The translations under genes were made by a program, and so were the position numbers. The notes under the pieces are model-generated. The model ran no database searches. It saw only the letters and a list, made by a program, of their open reading frames with translations, and was not told the DNA's origin. A stretch of DNA of 64,000 nt, taken from the NCBI RefSeq assembly GCF_001577835.2, contig NC_029529.1:6822157-6886156 (forward strand). The letters run 5' to 3'. Below are positions 1 to 10,500 of this stretch, in pieces (position 1 is the first letter of the stretch; each line of letters opens with the position of its first letter). This DNA comes from Coturnix japonica. Lineage: Eukaryota; Chordata; Aves; Galliformes; Phasianidae.

Positions 1-2739
1 CAGCAGTCACAGAGACCACCCCAGATAGCTGCAGAGGAGGTTGAACAGCCCAGCATCCCCCGGGACCCACAGGGTGAGCGGGGGGTGCACAGCCTTACGG
101 GTGCGTCCGATGTAGAGCAGTGGGCTGGAGGGGCACACCCCATCCCAGGCCTCTGTTGAGAGCGTGGTCTGCTTCTCCCCTGACTTGGGGTCCACAATGA
201 ACCAGGTGTCCTGCTTCTTCCCTGCCAACGAGAGCACACTTTGCCCTAAAGCTCTGCAGCGCTGCTCTCCCACTCAGCAGCTGCCTCCTGCCCACCTCTC
301 CCAGCCTGTCGCCACACATCCACAAGTTCCCCCCACTCCCTCCCTGCAGCTCCACGCTCACACATCAGGCACCTTCCCCAGCAGCAGTGCTGCCTTAGCT
401 CCCATACCCGTGTAGAGCACCCCATCTGAGCTGCGGCATGGTGACGACTGGACCAGCTCTGGGATGGTGAACGGCAGCTTCTGCAACACAGACCAACACG
501 TCACAGTGTCAAGGACCGACAGCTGCCACAGCCCAGGGGAGCAGAAGGGACAGGTGGGCTGCAGCCCCCACTGACCATCAGGCCTTCTTTTTTCTTCCCT
601 CCCAGGATGTACAGGCTGCCATCGTTGGGGTCTGGCAGAAAAGCTGGTCTGAAAAGCGGGAGAACAACGTGTGAGCTGCCCCCAACCTCCAGGCTGAGCA
701 GGAGCTGCAGTAAGGTGACCCCTCCAGCAGAGGTCCTGCATGGTTCCCTCCTGCCCCAAGCCAGCATGAGCAGCTCCCTGCTGTCCCCAGGTCCCCTACA
801 GCTTGAAGGGGACTCAGAGATTTCCTCTGTTCTCTCCCATCCTTTTGTGCATGGTGGTTTTGGTCTGCCACAGCTACTGCACATCATCGTGCATGAAGTG
901 CCAGCACAAAGGTGGGCATGGTGACTTTCACTAAGGCTGTGAATGGTTGGTTTCTCAGGGCAGCCCCATCTGTCAGCATCCCCAAATGCCTCTTGCAGGG
1001 CTGGAGGTAACAGGCTGCCTGGCAGGACAGCAATACTCACTCTGCGACATAGACCGGCACCTGCAGAATGGGATCTGAAAAAGAGAGTGAAACACACACG
1101 TCAGCAGCCTCACCCCTTGCAGGGCACAGCGTGGCAGTGTTTACACACAGCCGTGTGCTGCCATGCTCAGGGCAGACCTATTTGCATGTCAGACCCAGAA
1201 TAGTCACGGCCAGCAGCACAGCCAATGCTCCCTGCCAGCAGCTGTGTGGGGACAGAGCTGTGCCCGGCGGCCCTGGGGAGCACATAGAGCTGCAGGGTGA
1301 GACCTGGGCTGGCACTCACCATCCTTCAGGGTCCACCTGACATCGCCGGTGCTCTTACTGACTGCGTGGAGGTTTCCATCCAGCGTGGATATGAAGAGCA
1401 GAGTTTCTGGGATGGTCACAGCACTATCTGTGAGGCACTGCGGGCAGAAATGGAGGCCTCAGGGCACAGATGGACCGGGGATGAGCATGGTGCTGTGCCA
1501 TCCAACAGCACTGTGCTGTATGGCTCCCACACAGCAAGGCAGCGGGCTGCAGGGGAGCAGAACGTGGTCCTCCCTGCTCCCAAGTGAGGAAAACCTTCTG
1601 TGCCAAGCACAGCACAGCCAGCCATCAGGTCTGTGACATGGAATGGCAGAGGATGACAGCTGCAGCACCCAGAGGTGCTGTGTTTTATGAATGGGTGGCA
1701 GAAGTGCCAAACCCCCGCTGCTCTGGGGCACGCTGTGCCTGCAGGGCTGGCTGTGACCTGCTGTCCTCACGGCCCCTCCTAATGGTGACACATGTAGCCC
1801 AGCCACCAGCTCCTTCCAGAACCAAACTTGTTGGGTTAGTTTCAATGCCAGAAGTGCAACTAATGGTGAAGGCTCTCACAGTTGTGCGCTTCAGCTGCCT
1901 TTATGATATGGGACTAATTGCAAACCTACTGTGGAACTGCTGCTTCCGTGTGCCATGTCCACATTCACGAGCGCCAGCTCACCTGCCACGCTCACCCTGT
2001 GGCCTCACCCCATTAACAAACAGGATGGGGATAGGAGTGACGCGGTACAGGAAGCACAGGGACAGCACCTGCTGCCCGACTGCTCGCTGCCCGCGGACCG
2101 ACGCTCGGTGCACGGGGTCCCGGCTGCTCATCCCACCGCCGCGGCGGCTCTGACCCGCAGCTCACCACGTCCTCGGCCGTGAGCCAAGCACGGGGCTCAG
2201 CCTGAGGACCCGGCCAGGCGGAAAGAGCAGGACCCAGCACAACCGCTGCCCGCGGGGCTGCTGCGTGCCCGCCCGTAGGACCCAGCGGCGGTCGCAGCGG
2301 AGCCCACCGGCAGAAATCCCCCCCCGGTGCCGCAGCCCTGAGGGTCGTCGTGGGGTCCGGAACCGACACGGTTGTGTCGCAGAAGTCACTGCCGCAGCCT
2401 CCCTCCGTCCCTCCAAACCTCCCTCGGCCCTCGCAGCTCCGTCCCTTTCTTCTCCTTCTGGCAGCTCGGTCGCATCCCGCTGCCGGCCCCGCTCCGTACC
2501 GCATCGCATCACACCGCACCGCCCGTCCAGCTGCGGGTTGCCCAGACGGAGCGCACCCGCCGCTCCCGCACTCGGCCCGTCCCACGGGCTCCCCACGCAG
2601 CGCCGCTCGCAGAACCACGCGTGGCGCGTCCCGCAGTCCCGCAGTCCCGCAGTCCCGCAGTCCCGCAGTCCCGTACCTTTGCGGGCGGCACAAGGAGCAG
2701 CAGCAGCAGCACAGGGATCAACGCGGCAGGGCCGCCCAT
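1..2739 (-). CDS. ERN2: ERN2 (IRE1-beta), 5' part only: ER stress sensor kinase/RNase, luminal domain exons 1-6
   Basis: Coding exons on the minus strand: 2677-2739, 1320-1437, 1041-1074, 576-648, 408-480 and 99-221. They total 484 nt (about 161 residues) and phases agree at every junction; bases 1-98 are intron and the gene leaves the window. Exon 1 encodes the start and a signal peptide with a run of leucines. Exon 2 has two possible acceptors 10 nt apart; the one giving a start at 1437 keeps the frame. The rest is the start of the luminal sensor domain, with [33 protein letters not shown] and KKQDTWF-VDP-SGE. In the family this domain detects unfolded protein in the ER lumen and drives dimerisation of a cytosolic kinase/RNase, which lies outside the window. 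ERN2 is preferred over ERN1 because of GLMKLPF, the VDP-SGE segment and the UBFD1-EARS2 neighbourhood. Mammalian ERN2 is typical of mucosal epithelium; expression cannot be judged here. Confidence 0.93.
2629..2673. repeat. 8-bp tandem repeat (TCCCGCAG, five copies plus a partial)
   Basis: Five exact copies of TCCCGCAG fill 2629-2668 and a partial copy runs to 2673. On the ERN2 sense strand the array lies immediately downstream of the exon 1 splice donor (GT at 2676-2675). It is therefore intronic and begins within a few bases of the 5' splice site. It is very GC-rich and probably variable in copy number (inference). Confidence 0.9.
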
Positions 2740-3480
2740 GGCACGGACATGCCGCGGGCACAACGCGGGGCCGGGCGGAGCCGCGTTATCGCCCGAGAGG
2801 CAACGGGGCCGGGCCGGAACCAGGACGCGGCTTCCTCCCCGCCGCCCCCTCCCGGCCCGGGGCGGCCGCACGAGGACGGGGCGGGTGGTTTGACTCCCTG
2901 GGAGCGCCCTCAGATCCACCCCCGGCCCCTACAAATCATGACATTGCCCCTTATGATTTAGAGCATATCGCGCGGAATGGACGTTACTCCATCTGACGCA
3001 CGTGTGTTATCATCTGCGTTGAACTTCATTGCAGCACTAACGCTGGTAGTTTATCTCATCCCATTCTTCCACCCCTCCCCGCCCCCCAGTGGATGGAGAG
3101 AGGGGAAGAAAGTTTCTAAAGCGCGTGACGGCACATGCTGAGCATTAAGAGCCAGGGCTGTAGGGACACCTGCTTTTTAGGGGCCGACCCTGCCCATATC
3201 AGGATACGGGCTGGGCACACTCAGCATCCTATGAACTAAAACAAGGCTGTACCCTTAGGGTGAACAGGGAGCTAAGGAAGTGCTGACCGTAACTCACCTC
3301 CTTTTAGTAATCAGCAACATAAGGCACCGAGCTGAAATCTCCCATTGAGCAGCACTGATAGCATCGGGATCAGCCCTGGTGCAGGGGCTCCTGGCTGTGA
3401 CAGCCCCAGGCTCCAGCTTTGCTCATGCCACGAGCTGCAGTTGGTGTGTGCAGAATGCCCAAAGACTCCGACACAGACAG
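2740..3480 (-). promoter_or_regulatory. ERN2 upstream region and UBFD1-ERN2 intergenic gap
   Basis: About 740 bp separate the inferred UBFD1 poly(A) end from the ERN2 start codon. The proximal 180 bp are strongly CpG-rich. At 2994-3004 lies TGACGCACGTG, which joins a TGACG half-site to a CACGTG E-box. No TATA box is clear and the transcription start cannot be placed. From 3010 to 3480 I see no gene or recognisable repeat. Confidence 0.5.
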
Positions 3481-3495
3481 GCTTCATTATCAAAC

Positions 3496-3501
3496 TTTAA
3501 T
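3496..3501 (-). terminator. Probable UBFD1 poly(A) signal (ATTAAA)
   Basis: The minus strand reads ATTAAA here, followed about 20 bases later by a GT-rich stretch (TGTCTGTGTC) typical of a downstream element. Cleavage near 3480 would give UBFD1 a 3' UTR of about 4.1 kb. Earlier signals could also be used, so this is an inferred distal end. Confidence 0.5.
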
Positions 3502-4006
3502 TCATAAGACTAATTAATCTTACAGAATAAAACAATAGGATAACCAGTCAAGGTTACACTTAAAAAATCCAGCAGTGCAAATCTAAGACTAAATATGTCA
3601 TCTCCCGCTCCCCAGAAATAGGCAATAAGATTATTTAAAAATACCATTAAACATGGTACTTACATATTCCATTTAAAATAAACCTGCAGTGGACACAAAC
3701 ATCTAAGATCTTTTTGTTTTGTTAGAACAAGAAACGAAAGAATGAATTGCTCGGAACATGGATAAGACATCGTGAATTGTGAGTGCAGCGAGCAAATCCG
3801 TGGCTGAAGGCAACAGGGGGAACGTGGCACAGAACGAAAGCAGATCAATTGGGAAATGATGTTACAGAGGGGAAAGAGGAAGCCAACAAAGGAAGACTGA
3901 AAGCAAACTGCTGTGTGGGGTTGGCACAGTGCTGGGTGGGAATGCCGTGCTGAAGGGGCATGGGAAGCCTTGGCCACAGCTCAGGGATGGCAGGCATTGG
4001 GGCTGA

Positions 4007-4023
4007 TGTGTGTGTGTGTGTGT
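4007..4023. repeat. (TG)n microsatellite
   Basis: About eight TG units in the inferred UBFD1 3' UTR. Confidence 0.9.
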
Positions 4024-7000
4024 ACACCAGATGTGAGCACTGTGTGTGAACAGCTTGTCTGGGTCCTGGAACTCATCTCCCCTTCTCTCTTTTGTGAGTT
4101 TAATTACCTGTTTCTCATTAGACACTGTCACTGATGGAAATTAATGATATGAAAAATGTGTAAATAATACAGCGTTTTCATGCAGAACACATTCTACGAT
4201 CGGACCCAAACAAAGTTTAAACGATATCTTTTTTAAAATCCAAGTGAAAAACGTATCCAGGAATTGCTCGTTCTTGGGATGCAAAGCAGCTGCAGAAGGA
4301 ATGCTGCGCTCTGAACAAGGAGAGGAAGGGGACCCCGTCAGCGGGCAGGGGGTGTGGGAACAGCACTGGGGGAGCTGGAGCACCACAATGAGCAAACTGA
4401 CTGCAGGGCTGCTGGGGTGGGACAGGGCAGCAGTGGGGGTGGGAATTGCAGCTGTCACCACATGTTTGTGCTCTGGTTGCTTCCACCACTGAGCAATAAA
4501 CCTGACACACCTGGTATGGTTTCCTAAGGAACCCCCATACACAGCGCTCATGGGGAAAGACACCTATACACACAGCAGGGAAACAATCTCCATAGAAAGG
4601 CATCGTATTGTTGTTTAAGTGTTGTTTAAGCTTTTGCATAGGAATCACTGCAGCTATTACCAAAAACTTCCTATGGAAGAGCACACACTGGATCTCAAAG
4701 CAATCTTCATCAGCCAACTGAAAGCACTCCTTACATCTCACATCACATCTGACACCACGTCTCAGTGGGGACCAAAGCTGCCTCCTGCACAGCATTGCTT
4801 CATGCCCACCAGCCCTGGGACGCACCACAGCTCTCAGAGCAAACCCAGAGGCAGCAGGAGCCTGGTACACAGCTCCAGACAGATGGGCTACAGCACAGCA
4901 GGACTAAACACACAGCATGTTCTCTTGGATGTTAATGATCAATGACAATAACCGCCTTGAAGAAATGGGCACACAGCAGATGAGAAAGAGCTCCGCGTCC
5001 TTCCAAAAAGAGCGAGGATCTTAAAAGAGATGCTGCTAAGTTCAGGAGGAATATTGGCTTCAGAGAACTCCTGAGAAACCCACTGTAATGATCCAACAAA
5101 AACCAATTAAAGCACTTCCAGCAAGCATCCCTTTGCTGTATTTTAAATTGAATTCAAAGAAATTCAAGACTTCAAATCAAATTTAAATAGAAGAACCTAA
5201 ACAGAACCACTTTTGATCATCTTTAATTTTTTTTTCTTCTTCATATCTAAAGCTGCTTTGTTACCCCCAACTTTCATACTCAGTTTGAGACAAGTTGCTG
5301 TCCCCAGCAGAGTGGGGACAGGCTGGGAAGGTGCAGGGAAGGTGCACTGCTGCTCCTGGTGCCCCTCTGGCCTCGGCAGTGGGCAGTGCCCATGGTGCCC
5401 CATGTACTCACCATGACCCTGCACCAAACCCAGACTCCACAGCAACTCGGGGAGGAGCTGAGCCACAGACAAATGGATCAGGGGCAAGCCAGGGAAAGAG
5501 CAGGGAAGGAAATCGGGTGTGAATGGATGCAGAGCTCCAAGCAAGCCAGGCAGTGAGTGGAGCTGACAGCCTGAACCAAAGAGACAGATGAGTGCAAAGG
5601 TGAACCCAAGGGACAGAAGACACCAACATCATTAATTACCCTCATACACCAGCTACACCAAATGATGGAGTACTGCAGCACATACACCTTCCACCAGGGA
5701 CTGAAAGTGAAAATTAAAGCATTAACACCCGCACTGGCAATCAGAAAGTAAGAGTGACAGAAGAATTGCTATCTCCAACCCACTGCAAGAGCCCCCACCT
5801 GCAGCACCACAGGCAGAGACCTCACATAATGGCATTAACCAGAACATCACCAGTTTCTATCTTGGATATGGAACACCTTTACAATTCGTATTGCAACAGT
5901 ACTCTAACTGAAAGGACAAAACAAAAGCTGCTTACATTGCTATCAAGAGCCTACAGGTAAATACACACCCTTAAGACATACCATGAAGTGAATACTTTCC
6001 CAAGCCTCTCGGATAAAACAAATAGTCATTTAGGAGTTTGCACCTGCTGAGTTTCAACTGGGCTATTTCAAGGCAAGCAAAAGATGGATATGGAATAGAT
6101 TCAGTTCAGCTGCTCCTAAAAGGACATTTCTAAGCAAGTTTCACAAAATGCTGAGCTATCTGGGATTGAGGATATTAAGCTTACAGGGTTAAAACAACCA
6201 AAACCAAACTGCCATCTGTTAGCTGCAGATTTAACACACAGCCAGACTGACTCAGTCTGACTGCACATACAATCTGGTAGGGATGTGCACCTTGTCAGGA
6301 CTGGAAGGTCCCTGCAGAAAACCTGAGATAAATGGCACATTAATTGCTGAGATGACATTGAATACCACAAACCAATGGCACGGAATGGTATTTCGGACAG
6401 AACTGGATGCAAGAACTTACTGTAAGAACTTACTGTAAACTTGAGCCAAAGAAAAGCTGGAAGGTAACTGAAATTTCAGATCAGTTGCTGGACAGGTCCC
6501 CCTGGTTTGGCAGGGTTCACTGAAGAAGATACCCATATGCTTTCAGATTTGGATCACAAAAGGCTACTGCAGTTATTTACGTTGCAAAATGGCATCAGAA
6601 CTTCCTTCTCCCACCTCTGTCCTCCTCCCCAACATAAATAGAAGGAAGGCCTATTCAGTTCGCTTCCTTTGCACACACCAGCATGGTTATGGAGTGCAGC
6701 CCGGAGCTTTCTGAAGGTTTGTTCTCCACTTAGACAGGTAAGTGTTGTCGCAACAGTTGCAATGTGACCCAGGGCTGCAGTGTGCACAGAGCTCCGAAAC
6801 ACAGCACTCCGGGCAGAAATGGAGCAGAGAGGGAAACAACGGCGGCACAAAGCAGGACAGTGAGCAGCACCGGGTCACAGTGCTTACAGAACATCCACAG
6901 TGGTGTTCCTCTGCTCCATACATGCCATGGAGTACCAACCCACAGCTTCCAGCACTGGGAGAGAGGGGGAGGGGGGTTAAACAAGACAAAAAAGGAAGGG

Positions 7001-7592
7001 CATCTTTGGGTTTATAAAAGCAAATAAATGCAGAGCTTTGCCACCGAAAGAAAAGGGCCAGCAGAATATGGCTTGCTGAACATCCATTTTGCATACTGTT
7101 ACACTGCTTCAAGTTTACTTCTAAAAATAAACTGGTTCTGAAATTCTCAGTCACAACCAAGTCACTAAATTAAGTCGAATGCTCGTAACTGAAAGGTTAT
7201 GAAAATAGTCGTTTTTGTTCAAACCATGTAAAAAACCAAAAAATCCTCAATAATACATTGTAATAGTTGCTTTTTAGAACTAAATTGGAAGATCAACTCT
7301 CAGCGGATTTAAGTGTATTACACACAATATTTTGTGAATTAGAATTTATTGATTTCCACTGCATTTTGCTTTAAATACGGTTGAAGCTGACTGCAGAAAA
7401 GGGATGGTGAAAATTTTTAAGTTAAAAGTAAACTAATGGTGAAAGAACATCACCTCTGGCTTCCATCAATGCCTCTTTTATCATATTTTATTAATAAGTT
7501 CCAGGACTGTCACATCCAGGCATGCTGGAGGCCTCTCCCAGCAGTGTCCTTTAGCTTTGTGTCATTTTCCTGTGCCAGAGGTGAGCGTGCTT

Positions 7593-10500
7593 TCAAAAAT
7601 ACTGCCATTTTCCCAGCACCGTGTCTTTGATTGCATCAACATACTGATTTGGTACCCAATAGACCCAGTAGTAAGACGCTTCTGTTGGGCCCAGCTGAAA
7701 TGCCTGCAAAGTTAAGAACAACAACATTTACAAACGGGAATCAGAACAGCTGATAGCAGACAGAGCGGACGTATGTTTATGCTCTGCAAAATCACACAAG
7801 GCTGCTACAGCACGGCCTCCTCCAAACACCTCTAAGCACTACAGGCATTTCATATGCAATGAAAGGAAACATCCTTCTGTGAAACAACTGCAAAGTACCC
7901 GTGGGAGCAATGAGCTCTTTCTTTTTAAGACACTCTCGCTGCAACAAAATCTCTCAGCCAGTTTCAAGGACGTGAGGAATTTACTCTGGAAGATAGAACA
8001 TACTGTGTAACCCAAAGATAAGTTTCTACAGATAGAACCAGAATGCACAAAGCTAGGAAGCTGAACAGGAACTAAGGCGATGATCATGTTTTAATTAATC
8101 AAATCTCACAGACTAGAATAGATTTAGGTAATGTCCTGTTCTCTAGTTCTGTCAGCAGGGAGAGGGGAGGACGAGCACCACAGCATGCCAACAACCTCCA
8201 CCCTTGTCTTAGAATCACTCTCGTATCATATCCAGAAGAGGACGTTTTCTTTTATCAGTGATCAAAAACAAAATAGTCGAGCAAATAGTCGACCAGCTCA
8301 CTCCCGCAGACTGTTTTAAGGTACAGCATTTCTTCCCCTAAAGTAAGGGCACAGACTTATATACAAAACTTACTTCAGCATTAGAAGTTACTTATTGTGC
8401 TCCATAAAGCAAAACCTCAAAAGAAACCAGAGATTAAAAGAAACAGACAAAAAAAAAATCCAGCATAATCAGCACTGCTTTCTTCTTAAGTGTGTTACTT
8501 TCCTGCACCCACCAGCAGCTTTTCAGAAAATCCAATGGGGAAAAATATTATAGAATCAAACCACTTTTCACTTTTAAACCTCCAGCAAGGCCTGTTTATA
8601 CAAACAGAATACAATAGAAACCAGAAATTAAACTAGATAAAGGAAAGTCTAGAGAGAAGAAATCCCAAGTTATGCTCATACACCGTAAAAATGCTTGTGC
8701 TGTCACAAGACAGAGGGCACTAATTTGCACTGACACTTGTGAAACCATCCCAGATTTCCACAGTGGCAGACACTCAATGTGCCAGCCAAATATTTACAGT
8801 GTTAGCAGACAGTGTTGACATTCTGACATTCCACAACACACCAAGCTGGTACTGCTTTCAGTTTCAGCATTGCTCTATTCTGACAGCTTTACTTCTGCAT
8901 ATTCTGTAACTGGAATGATATTATTGGAGACATTACTTACCATCATGTGATAATCCTCATGTCCTTCAATAGGTTCACTCACCACATTTTTAATGGACGC
9001 CATGGGTAACTTTTCTGTTCTTTCTACATTAAAATTGATCAAAGCATTATTTCCGATGTATGAGGAAGTAGAATGTTATGCTAACTTCAAACACCACCTC
9101 CGTTACTTCCAAAAACTCCACTCTTACCAGCACAGCGCTCACACTGAGAGCCAGGACAGGGAAGAGCACTCAGGACTGACTATCAGGGATTACACAGAAC
9201 TACAAGGCTGAACACAGCTGAGCCAAGTGAGGCTGGCTAACCCTTAGCTAGCCCTGGCTTCATCATAAGACAGTGGACCACTGTTACTTTAGGAGCACAG
9301 GAAAAGAAACATTTATGGATAAACGGGGAATGAAAATGGCTACAACTCCTGCAGCCTGATGTCAGCCAGCAGTAACCACCTACAAGCACAAAGTACATCA
9401 CTCATGGCAGATTTCTCTCCTACGTCCCCACTTCTTTCTGATGACTTAACCCCAAGGTGCTCCCTTCCAGTTCAGCTTTCCATATCAGCCTAACATTATC
9501 TTCTTGGATATGACAGAGAAAACCACAAGTATTCTACAGAGGAGAAATTAAATAATGAATTCCTTAGATCTATATAACTACTCTGTGATCCAGAAGAAAA
9601 ACAAACAACAAACCAAACTTTTTAATAATAAGTAAGCAGGGAAATAAACATTGTGATGTAAAGACAGAAGAATCAGTTTCAGTTTTTCAGGACTGATAAA
9701 TGAAGAAAACACGTTAACAGCCAGTTGTGCTCATCCTAGCCCTGACGTGTTGGCATGGGCCACGCATTTCTCAGAGCAGGAAGGAGTTTTTCCCCTAACA
9801 ACAGCCAGCAATTACAGCCAGTCCCTGAAGGAAGTAAGCTGCTGCTAATTTCATTAAGTAGGGAAACAGGTTATATTAAAGACAGTCAATTACGTGGAGA
9901 ATCAAGTTTCAAGGCTTAAGAAGCAGTAATGTAGAACACCTCAGAAATACTGAATTTGAAACTGATGTAGGAGAGAAGAGTATTAATTACCTAAACACTA
10001 ATCACGCACTTTAAATACATTATCAATGACAAAAAGACCCACCTGCCCAACCTATAGAAAATACATAATCTCTGTCATTAAGTCTAAGAGATGCTACTCC
10101 AATGGGTGTCCATAGAGTTTTTAAAGCCAGAAAGTTTTCATAATCAAGTTTGCTGTAGACAGGAAAGGAGATTTCTGCTTACTTTGGAAATAATGTAGCA
10201 GCTGAATGTGCCATCCAAAGCTAATATTATATCCAATTAGGTTACTTTACTGGCAGAGTGAGCAAGCCCTTTTATTCATTACAATATTGTTCCATCCCAG
10301 CCAAACTAAAAGTGCACAGCTTCCTTTGGAAGCAGGAGGATTCTCTGGGACACCTTCAGTGCTGCATGCTATCACTGCAGCTCTTTCAGCTCCTTCTGGC
10401 ACCACTCGAGACAGTAAACTGACTCCTCTGCACAGCAACACATGCTGTAGCTCCTGCAGCTGTACATCAGTGAAACAAGACACCCCCCTGATTTTTGCTG

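Larger units (their letters stand above)
3480..7592 (-). other. UBFD1 3' UTR (inferred)
   Basis: This AT-rich sequence follows the UBFD1 stop and has no splice-supported coding exon. It contains a (TG)n run at 4007-4023. Several open frames occur, up to 217 codons at 4217-4870, but none resembles a protein I know and none shows splice structure. The extent rests on the ATTAAA at 3496-3501 and on the absence of another gene before ERN2. Confidence 0.5.

Noticed and set aside
1416-1427. Alternative ERN2 exon 2 acceptor CCTCACAG at about 1428-1427
   Set aside because: It breaks the reading frame from exon 1. The acceptor CCCGCAG ending at 1438 keeps phase 0.
2013-2996. Overlapping long frames on both strands around the ERN2 CpG island (226 and 243 codons)
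   Set aside because: Arg/Pro/Ala-rich translations in several frames at once are typical of GC-rich DNA poor in stop codons.
4217-4870. 217-codon open frame on the minus strand in the UBFD1 3' UTR
   Set aside because: It has no resemblance to a known family, no splice support and mixed low-quality composition. It is consistent with chance in a long UTR.
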